The notes beneath the pieces were generated by a model that saw only the letters and a list, made by a program, of their open reading frames with translations, made no database searches and was not told the DNA's origin. This document shows positions 1 through 4,778 of a stretch of 7,121 bases of DNA, piece by piece. Source of the stretch: an uncultured Clostridia bacterium. Its GTDB lineage: Bacteria; Bacillota; Clostridia; Oscillospirales; Oscillospiraceae. The translations under genes were made by a program, and so were the position numbers. The DNA lies in the NCBI GenBank assembly GCA_945635805.1, contig CALZCW010000030.1, positions 1-7,121 of the forward strand, in the 5' to 3' direction. Every line of letters starts with the position of its first letter. Within the stretch, counting starts at the first letter, position 1.

Positions 1-877
1 GAATCAGGTCCGGATGGGTGTGTGCGGCGATCTTATAGCTTTCGTTCAGCGCCGCATCCGTTTCCGGGTTGGGGTATTCGCAGGTCTTGAAGTCGCCGTC
101 GGGTTGCTCCTGCACCTTAACGATATCCACATTGACGCCAATGCGGCCCAATACCTCGCGGACAGGCTTGTTGCCGGTGCCGCAGAGGGGCGTATAGAGC
201 AGATTCAGGTTGTCGGAGGGTACCGTGGCTACGCGCTCGTTCAGGACCGTCTGATAATAGCGTTCCCACAGCTCCGGCGCGATGAATTCCACGGACTTTG
301 CCTCCAGCAGTTCGTCAAAGCTCTGCTTGGCGGGGACAAAATACGGAATTGCGGAGATTTCACGGAAGACAATGGCAGCCGGCTCGTCGGTCATCTGGCA
401 GCCGTCGGGGCCGTAGCACTTGATGCCGTTGTAGGCACCGGCGTTGTGGCTGGCGGAAACGACAATGCCGCAGCCGCACTGTAACTGGCGCACGGCATAG
501 GACAGCATGGGCGTCGGTGCCAGCTCATGATAGACATAGACATGGATACCGCGCTCTGCAAGAGCGGCGGCGCAGATTTCAGCGAAAAGGCGGGAATTAT
601 GCCGGGAATCGTAGCCGATGGCGCATTTCTGCGGCAGGTTTGTGCCGCTCAGCCAGGCAGCCAGGCCCTGTGCCGTGCGGCGGACGGTAAACTCGTTGAG
701 ACGGTTGGTGCCAAGGCCCATAATGCCGCGGATGCCCGCAGTGCCAAACTGCAGCTCCGCGCCGAAGGCACCCTTCACCTCATCGCCGTCGGCTTTCATA
801 GCAAGCAGCGTCTCGCTCTCCTTATCCGACAGCGGCGCGTTCCCGCACCAGAATTCGTAGCGTTCCAAATAGTCCAT
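1..877 (-). CDS. Phosphoglucomutase/phosphomannomutase, PgcA-like phospho-sugar mutase (3' end outside window)
   Basis: Cytoplasmic alpha-D-phosphohexomutase that interconverts sugar 1- and 6-phosphates, feeding nucleotide-sugar and polysaccharide synthesis. I translated 292 residues from the ATG at 877; the frame stays open to the left edge, so about half of a roughly 550-600 residue protein is present. Visible motifs are FGTAGIRG (residues 44-51, substrate-binding region near the N-terminus), the active-site loop SASHNAGAYNGIK (141-153) with the phosphoserine expected at Ser143, YTPLCGTG (228-235) and YPNPE (268-272). The Mg-binding DxDxDR loop would be beyond the window. The long N-terminal lead and FGTAGIRG rather than FGTDGIRG favour the PgcA/PGM2-like type over ManB/GlmM; the preferred sugar cannot be told. 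A GGGAGG ribosome-binding site (883-888) lies 5 bases before the ATG. An intrinsic terminator sits just upstream, leaving no space for its own promoter. Confidence 0.93.
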   Translation of the reverse strand, partial: MDYLERYEFWCGNAPLSDKESETLLAMKADGDEVKGAFGAELQFGTAGIRGIMGLGTNRLNEFTVRRTAQGLAAWLSGTNLPQKCAIGYDSRHNSRLFAEICAAALAERGIHVYVYHELAPTPMLSYAVRQLQCGCGIVVSASHNAGAYNGIKCYGPDGCQMTDEPAAIVFREISAIPYFVPAKQSFDELLEAKSVEFIAPELWERYYQTVLNERVATVPSDNLNLLYTPLCGTGNKPVREVLGRIGVNVDIVKVQEQPDGDFKTCEYPNPETDAALNESYKIAAHTHPDLI

Positions 878-893
878 AATTACCTCCCAGTTT

Positions 894-927
894 AAAAAAC
901 AGGTCAATTCAGAGAAATTGACCTGTT
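894..927 (-). terminator. Rho-independent terminator after the coiled-coil gene
   Basis: A perfect 12-bp inverted repeat (898-909 with 916-927, arm AACAGGTCAATT) has a 6-base loop. On the minus strand it is followed by a run of six T residues (899-894, partly shared with the stem base). It begins 8 bases after the stop codon of the coiled-coil gene. The T run lies on the minus-strand side only, so it acts in the direction of the genes. The downstream ribosome-binding site starts only about five bases after the T run. Confidence 0.88.
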
Positions 928-935
928 GAAAGTGT

Positions 936-1439
936 TTATACGTCTTCGATAATTGCAGAGTTGGTCTTTGCAGCCTGGGGATTGACCAGGGCGCGGAACT
1001 TGGAGCGGGAGTCGCGGATCTCGGAGAGGGCCTCGGCGACGGCTTCTTCGGTACGGCGCAGAGAATCGTCCACATAGTCGTTGGTGACCTGCTTCAGCTC
1101 TTTGATCTTTTCCTGAGCGGCGCGGACCATTTCATTGGCCTGATTCTTCGCCTCGTTGTAGATAGCCTCCTGGGTCACCAACTGACGGGCCTGGGCCTGG
1201 GCGTTCTTCAGGATAGTCTCCGCCTCACGCTTGGCGCTGGTAATCAGTTCGCCGCGGGATTCCACAATGGTCTTCGCCTGCTTCAATTCGCCGGGAAGCT
1301 GGTTGCTGATCTCGTCCAGCAGATCCAGCACACGCTCGCGCTCGACAGAGCACTTGTCGCCGCTGAAGGGGACGGTTTTGGCATCCTGTATCATTTCATA
1401 CAAGGTACCGATGAGTTCTTCAATGCCATGTTCGTTCAT
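936..1439 (-). CDS. Coiled-coil protein encoded after coaD; SepIVA/DivIVA-like, function unproven
   Basis: A 167-residue, charge-rich, mostly helical protein without signal peptide or membrane segment. Residues about 50-150 are rich in Ala, Glu, Lys, Arg and Gln and look like a long coiled coil, which is why automated tools often label such proteins as ATP synthase subunit B-like. The N-terminal block is less repetitive: VPFSGDKC (23-30), VLDLLDEI (37-44), LPGELKQA (48-55). The C-terminal part has DYVDDSLRRTEE (121-132). From memory, these blocks and their spacing resemble mycobacterial SepIVA, a DivIVA-like septation factor also encoded next to coaD, but this protein is shorter. The ATG overlaps the coaD stop as ATGA, and an AAGGAGG site (1447-1453) lies inside the coaD end, so translation is probably coupled. 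A terminator follows, making it the last gene of the uvrC cluster. The gene call is sure; the role is inference. Confidence 0.85.
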   Translation of the reverse strand: MNEHGIEELIGTLYEMIQDAKTVPFSGDKCSVERERVLDLLDEISNQLPGELKQAKTIVESRGELITSAKREAETILKNAQAQARQLVTQEAIYNEAKNQANEMVRAAQEKIKELKQVTNDYVDDSLRRTEEAVAEALSEIRDSRSKFRALVNPQAAKTNSAIIEDV

Positions 1440-1942
1440 GGTTGGGCCTCCTTCATATTCGCAATTTTTTTCATTCTTTCTTCAAATTCATCCATAATCT
1501 GCGACGGCAGGAAATCAGAGAGATCCGCGCCGTAATACCCCATTTCCTTCACCGCGCTGGAGCTGAGATACATATACTGATGCTCGGCGGTGAGAAAGAG
1601 GGAGTCCAGATCAGGATTCAGTTTACGGTTGACCATTGCCATCTGAAATTCTTTCTCAAAATCGGAGCCTGCCCGCAGGCCCTTGACAATGGTGCAGCAG
1701 CCGCGCTCCCTGGCATACTCGGCCAGCAGGCCGTCATAGGCGTCCACCGTCACGTTTGCAAGGTGTCTGGTGACGCGGCGGAGCTGGTTTTTCCGCTCCT
1801 CCAGAGAAAACAGCGGTTTTTTCTCACAATTGACCATGACGCAGACAATGACCTGGTCGAACAGCCGCGATGCGCGCTCGATGATATTCAGATGCCCGTT
1901 GGTCACGGGGTCAAAGCTGCCGGGATAGACGGCGATCTTCAT
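1436..1942 (-). CDS. coaD: Phosphopantetheine adenylyltransferase
   Basis: Catalyses ATP + 4'-phosphopantetheine to dephospho-CoA + pyrophosphate, the penultimate step of coenzyme A synthesis, in the cytoplasm. The 168-residue product has normal length for bacterial CoaD. The nucleotidyltransferase signature GSFDPVTNGHL (8-18) includes the (H/T)xGH motif as TNGH (14-17). KGLRAGSDFEKEFQM (87-101) is the family-specific phosphopantetheine/ATP-binding segment with its lysine and arginine, and YLSSSAVKE (125-133) supplies the C-terminal ATP-binding serines. The ATG overlaps the rsmD stop by four bases (ATGA), and its stop overlaps the next gene the same way. A ribosome-binding site AAAGGGA (1949-1955) lies inside the rsmD end. 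The rsmD-coaD pairing is common across bacteria and supports both calls. Nothing unusual is seen in the sequence. Confidence 0.97.
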   Translation of the reverse strand: MKIAVYPGSFDPVTNGHLNIIERASRLFDQVIVCVMVNCEKKPLFSLEERKNQLRRVTRHLANVTVDAYDGLLAEYARERGCCTIVKGLRAGSDFEKEFQMAMVNRKLNPDLDSLFLTAEHQYMYLSSSAVKEMGYYGADLSDFLPSQIMDEFEERMKKIANMKEAQP

Positions 1943-2490
1943 AGAACATCCCTTTCCCGGCGAAAGAGCGTTACCGTCGTTTTGCCGTAATGGTAATCTT
2001 TCGAGCGCACCAGGCCGGAAAACTCCTCATCCAGGGGCTTTCCCAGGGGGCGTTCTGATACAATTATAGCACCTTCCGCCAAAATGTCAATTTCCGAGAT
2101 GCGTTTTATTGCATTTTCTAAATAATTTTCTGCATAAGGCGGGTCCAGGAACACGATACGGAAGCGTTTTCTGCAGTTTGCGAGATAGGTCATGTAGTCG
2201 CAGCAGACCACCTCTGCCCGGTCCTCCAGGTGGGTCTTTTTCAGATTCTCCCGGATCACGGCGATGGCCGGCTTTCCCGCGTCCACAAAAACGCCGTGTG
2301 CCGCTCCCCTGCTCAGGGCCTCAATGCCCAACTGGCCGGAGCCTGCAAACAGGTCCAGAACCTCTCCCGCGATCTCATATTGTATGATATTGAAAACCGC
2401 CTGTTTGACCTTGTCCGCCGTCGGGCGGGTGGAAAGACCGTCCGGGGCCTTTAGATTGGTGCCTCGTGCGGTGCCGGTGATAACTCTCAT
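1939..2490 (-). CDS. rsmD: 16S rRNA (guanine(966)-N(2))-methyltransferase
   Basis: Methylates N2 of G966 in 16S rRNA using S-adenosylmethionine during 30S subunit assembly. The 183-residue product has normal family length. It starts with the typical MRVITGTARG (1-10) and TRPTADKVKQAVFNI (21-35), followed by SAM-binding motif I VLDLFAGSGQLGIEALSRGA (44-63), an acidic motif II at FVD (68-70), and the catalytic motif LDPPY (115-119) characteristic of N2-guanine or N6-adenine methylation. The ATG at 2490 lies 3 bases after the uvrC stop, and a GGGGTG-type ribosome-binding site overlaps that stop, so translation is likely coupled to uvrC. The stop overlaps the coaD start. The nearby coaD gene supports RsmD over other DPPY methyltransferases. 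Confidence 0.95.
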   Translation of the reverse strand: MRVITGTARGTNLKAPDGLSTRPTADKVKQAVFNIIQYEIAGEVLDLFAGSGQLGIEALSRGAAHGVFVDAGKPAIAVIRENLKKTHLEDRAEVVCCDYMTYLANCRKRFRIVFLDPPYAENYLENAIKRISEIDILAEGAIIVSERPLGKPLDEEFSGLVRSKDYHYGKTTVTLFRRERDVL

Positions 2491-2493
2491 GGT

Positions 2494-4311
2494 TCACCCC
2501 TGCTTGTGGAAATATTCATAGACCGCCTGGGCCGTAGACGCCGGAACTGCTTCCCGCAGTTCCTCCACTGAGGCGGATTTCACCGCCGTGACGGACTTAA
2601 AGTGCTTCAGCAGCGCCAAACGCCGCTTCTCGCCGACGCCCGGGATCTCGTCGAGCTGAGAGCCCTTGACCCGGCGGCTGCGAAGCTGGCGGTGATAAGT
2701 GATGGCAAAGCGATGTGTCTCCTCCTGGATGCGTCCAATGAAGGCGAACACCGCCGGAACCGCCTGGATGCCGATCTCGGCTCCCTCCGGCGTCACCAGA
2801 GCGCGGGTACGGTGTCGGTTGTCCTTGACCATGCCGAAGATCGGCAGCTCGATACCCATCAGGGCCAGGGCATCCTTTACCGTCTGGGCATGGACCGCGC
2901 CGCCGTCGATCAGCAGGGCATCCGGCCTTTCCTCAAAGCCCTTGTCCCCGTCGAGGTAACGGCAAAACCGGCGGCAAAGTACCTGCCGCATGGAGGCGTA
3001 ATCATCCTGATCCTCCATGTTTTCCAGCTTGAAGCGCTTGTAGTCACTCTTTTTCGGCTTGCCGTTGACGAAAACCGTCATGGAAGCCACAATGTCCGTT
3101 CCGGCAATGTTGGAAATGTCGTATGCCTCCAGACGCCGCGGATACTCCGGCAGGCACAGCATTCCCTGCAACAGGGTCAGGGTGCCGCTGAGGCGTTCTG
3201 CGGCTGTGGTGGCGCGCTCTGCTTCCTCCTTGGCGTTCTGACAGGCCAGGTCCGTCAGACGCTTGTTGTCGCCACGATCCGGCACGGAAATGCGGGCCTT
3301 GACCTCCAACTGCTCCTGCAAAAGCTGGGAGAACAGCTCCGCGTCCTCCATGGCAAAGGGCAGCAAAATCCGCTTGGGCGCGGCCTTTCGCGCCAGATAA
3401 TACTGCTTGACCAGTGAGGACAGGGCTTCTTCCCGGTCCTCCGGCAGGGGCAGCAGCTCATAGTCCTTGTCCATCAGATTGCCGCCGATGAAATGAAGCA
3501 CAGCAAAGCAGGCCTTGGCCTCCGTCTCAAACCAGCCGATCACATCGGTGTCGGCCATGGAACCTGCGGTGACAAGCTGGCGCTGACCCAGGGCTTCAAT
3601 GGCCCGCAGGCGATCCCGGTATTGGGCGGCGTATTCAAAATCCAGCCGCTCCGAGGCCTCCTCCATTTGCGCCCGCAGCGCCTCACACAGCGGCTTCTGT
3701 TTGCCCTCCAGAAGCTGCTTTGCCTGCTCCATCCGCCGTCGGTATTCCATCTGTGGCATCTCCGGCCGGCAGAATCCGTCGCATTGCTGCATATGGTAAT
3801 TCAGGCAGGGCCGCTCTTTTCCGATGTCACGGGGAAATTTTTTATTACAGCTTGGCAGGCGAAAGACCGTCTGGATGGTCTGAATGACCTGTTGGGAACG
3901 GCCGCGGCTGCCATAGGGCCCGAAATAGGTAGCACCGTCATCCTTGACGCGGTTGGCAAGGGTGATCTTCGGATAGGACTCCCGCAGGTCCAGCCGCAGA
4001 TAGGGATAGCCCTTGTCATCCTTCAAAAGGATGTTGTATTTGGGCATATAGTGCTTGATAAGAGAACATTCCAGCACCAGAGCCTCAAATTCCGAGGCGG
4101 CGCGGATGGTCTCAAAATGGTCTACCAGAGAGACCATACGGCGGGTCTTTGCCGTATGAGAGGCCGTGTCCTGGAAATACTGGCTGACGCGGTTCTTCAG
4201 TTTTTTGGCCTTGCCCACATAGATCACCGTATCCGAAGCATCCTTCATCAGATAGACGCCGGGCTCCGTCGGCAGCGAATTGGCGGCCTGTTTCAATTCA
4301 TCTCTCGTCAT
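2494..4311 (-). CDS. uvrC: Excinuclease ABC subunit C
   Basis: Makes both incisions around a DNA lesion in nucleotide excision repair, acting on the UvrB-DNA complex. The product is 605 residues from the ATG at 4311, normal for UvrC. Domains in order: GIY-YIG nuclease for the 3' cut (PGVYLMKD 17-24, IYVGKAKKLKNRV 30-42); four cysteines at 155, 169, 177 and 181 in the pattern reported to bind an Fe-S cluster in UvrC; UVR/UvrB-interaction helix pair (about 206-241); RNase H-like endonuclease for the 5' cut with acidic residues D398 (YDISNI) and D469 (LIDGG) and H533 (EETHRF); and C-terminal helix-hairpin-helix DNA-binding motifs (about 553-600, with IPGVG). I chose 4311 rather than the longer in-frame start at 4365 because GGAGAGG (4315-4321) lies just ahead of it and the conserved N-terminus starts there. 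It heads the tight uvrC-rsmD-coaD-coiled-coil cluster. Confidence 0.97.
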   Translation of the reverse strand: MTRDELKQAANSLPTEPGVYLMKDASDTVIYVGKAKKLKNRVSQYFQDTASHTAKTRRMVSLVDHFETIRAASEFEALVLECSLIKHYMPKYNILLKDDKGYPYLRLDLRESYPKITLANRVKDDGATYFGPYGSRGRSQQVIQTIQTVFRLPSCNKKFPRDIGKERPCLNYHMQQCDGFCRPEMPQMEYRRRMEQAKQLLEGKQKPLCEALRAQMEEASERLDFEYAAQYRDRLRAIEALGQRQLVTAGSMADTDVIGWFETEAKACFAVLHFIGGNLMDKDYELLPLPEDREEALSSLVKQYYLARKAAPKRILLPFAMEDAELFSQLLQEQLEVKARISVPDRGDNKRLTDLACQNAKEEAERATTAAERLSGTLTLLQGMLCLPEYPRRLEAYDISNIAGTDIVASMTVFVNGKPKKSDYKRFKLENMEDQDDYASMRQVLCRRFCRYLDGDKGFEERPDALLIDGGAVHAQTVKDALALMGIELPIFGMVKDNRHRTRALVTPEGAEIGIQAVPAVFAFIGRIQEETHRFAITYHRQLRSRRVKGSQLDEIPGVGEKRRLALLKHFKSVTAVKSASVEELREAVPASTAQAVYEYFHKQG

Positions 4312-4314
4312 AAA

Positions 4315-4321
4315 CCTCTCC
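4315..4321 (-). promoter_or_regulatory. Ribosome-binding site fixing the uvrC start
   Basis: GGAGAGG on the minus strand lies 3 bases ahead of the ATG at 4311 when counted from its 3' end (about 6 from the GGAG core). The possible upstream start at 4365 has no comparable site, and its extra 18 residues would be encoded by the hairpin at 4331-4362, so the shorter uvrC is preferred. Confidence 0.8.
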
Positions 4322-4323
4322 GT

Positions 4324-4362
4324 AGACAAAGCTGTCCCAAACGCGTCGGCGCTTGGGACAGC
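4324..4362 (-). terminator. Terminator-like hairpin between the HPr gene and uvrC
   Basis: A perfect 10-bp GC-rich inverted repeat (4331-4340 with 4353-4362, arm GCTGTCCCAA) can be extended inward by three more pairs after one mismatch. On the minus strand it is followed by TTTGTCT (4330-4324), a short and imperfect T run. It starts 14 bases after the HPr stop codon. The stem is strong but the T run is weak, so partial termination, or a processing or stability hairpin at the end of the HPr message, are both possible. The uvrC ribosome-binding site begins only a few bases later. Confidence 0.65.
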
Positions 4363-4376
4363 CATGTGATCAGGGT

Positions 4377-4637
4377 TTAATAAATGTCCTTCATAAGCAT
4401 GGCGGAGAGCTCCTTCACGGCAGCTTCCTCATCGGGACCCTCGGCAACGATGGAGATCTCTGTGCCGCTGGTGATACCCATGGACAAAACGCCCAGGAGG
4501 CTCTTTGCATTGATCTTACGGTCGTCAGCTTCGATCCAGATGCTGGAACGGAATTCGTTGGCTTTCTGAATGAAGTAGGTGGCCTGCTTGTTGTGAAGAC
4601 CGGAACCACACTTTACGACGGTTTTTTCTGTATACAT
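4377..4637 (-). CDS. HPr-family phosphocarrier-like protein with altered active-site loop
   Basis: Small cytoplasmic HPr-fold protein of 86 residues. In the family, His15 carries phosphate from Enzyme I to sugar permeases, and Ser46 is phosphorylated by HPr kinase to signal carbon status through CcpA. With the ATG at 4637 the histidine falls exactly at position 15 (GLHNKQA, 13-19) and the serine exactly at 46 (KSLLGVLSMGI, 45-55), matching standard HPr numbering. An in-frame GTG at 4646 is rejected because the AAGGAG site (4646-4651) overlaps it. The usual Arg17-Pro18 after the histidine is replaced by Lys17-Gln18. In classical HPr Arg17 takes part in phosphotransfer, so PTS activity may be reduced and a regulatory, Crh-like role is possible (inference). 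It has its own consensus promoter upstream, a hairpin downstream, and sits alone between mutS2 and uvrC. Confidence 0.92.
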   Translation of the reverse strand: MYTEKTVVKCGSGLHNKQATYFIQKANEFRSSIWIEADDRKINAKSLLGVLSMGITSGTEISIVAEGPDEEAAVKELSAMLMKDIY

Positions 4638-4645
4638 GCGTGTCA

Positions 4646-4651
4646 CTCCTT
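4646..4651 (-). promoter_or_regulatory. Ribosome-binding site fixing the HPr-like start
   Basis: AAGGAG on the minus strand lies 8 bases ahead of the ATG at 4637. It overlaps the alternative in-frame GTG at 4646, which would leave no spacing, so the 86-residue form is the real one. This choice also brings the histidine and serine to positions 15 and 46. Confidence 0.88.
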
Positions 4652-4654
4652 AAA

Positions 4655-4673
4655 TTCGCAAAAGGTCTGCGAA
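4655..4673 (-). repeat. Short inverted repeat in the HPr-like gene leader
   Basis: TTCGCA (minus strand, 4673-4668) and TGCGAA (4660-4655) form a 6-bp inverted repeat around a 7-base spacer, directly upstream of the ribosome-binding site and downstream of the predicted transcription start. It could be a small leader hairpin or a protein-binding half-site pair. It does not match the catabolite-responsive element pattern. It is short enough to arise by chance. Confidence 0.35.
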
Positions 4674-4685
4674 ATGCTACTTGTT

Positions 4686-4714
4686 ATCATACGCAAAACA
4701 GCGCAGTTTGTCAA
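4686..4714 (-). promoter_or_regulatory. Consensus sigma-A promoter for the HPr-like gene
   Basis: On the minus strand a perfect -35 box TTGACA (4714-4709) is followed by a 17-base spacer and a -10 box TATGAT (4691-4686), one base off consensus. A run of seven A residues lies just upstream of the -35 box and may act as an UP element. The predicted start is near 4679, giving a leader of about 40 bases before the ATG at 4637. This is the only strong promoter I could find in the window, and it should drive the HPr-like gene and, by read-through, the uvrC cluster. Confidence 0.88.
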
Positions 4715-4723
4715 CATTTTTTT

Positions 4724-4741
4724 GAGATTCGTCATAATCTC
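4724..4741. repeat. AT-rich inverted repeat between mutS2 and the HPr-like gene
   Basis: GAGATT (4724-4729) and AATCTC (4736-4741) form a 6-bp inverted repeat with a 6-base loop, flanked by A/T runs on both sides. On the minus strand it is followed by A residues rather than T residues, so it is not a standard terminator for mutS2. It sits about ten bases upstream of the -35 box, where it might serve as a binding site or simply be part of an AT-rich upstream element. Confidence 0.35.
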
Positions 4742-4778
4742 TTAAAATTTTTGAGGTGCAACGGTTCGCTTTTCCAGC

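Noticed and set aside
430..460. Active-site loop of the sugar mutase reads ASHNAG rather than ASHNP
   Set aside because: Alanine after ASHN is, to my recollection, common in PgcA-type enzymes of Clostridia, and the catalytic serine is present, so it is not evidence of lost function.
14..895. Plus-strand open frames of 156 and 122 codons at the left end
   Set aside because: The minus strand carries a clear phospho-sugar mutase frame with active-site motifs over the same bases, so these are shadows.
4312..4365. An 18-residue N-terminal extension of uvrC starting at 4365
   Set aside because: The extension is encoded by the hairpin, lacks a ribosome-binding site and precedes the normal UvrC N-terminus. 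The ATG at 4311 has GGAGAGG in front.
2602..4380. Two long plus-strand open frames (271 and 295 codons) opposite uvrC
   Set aside because: They are shadows of uvrC, with no recognisable family and no convincing ribosome-binding site. The uvrC frame carries all the conserved motifs.
4371..4415. A uvrC promoter inside the end of the HPr-like gene (TATTAA near the stop codon)
   Set aside because: No -35-like hexamer lies 16-18 bases upstream, so the -10-like match alone is not enough.
4717..4755. Terminator for mutS2 at the AT-rich inverted repeat
   Set aside because: The stem is only 6 bp and on the minus strand it is followed by A residues, not T residues. It does not meet the pattern of an intrinsic terminator in the direction of mutS2.
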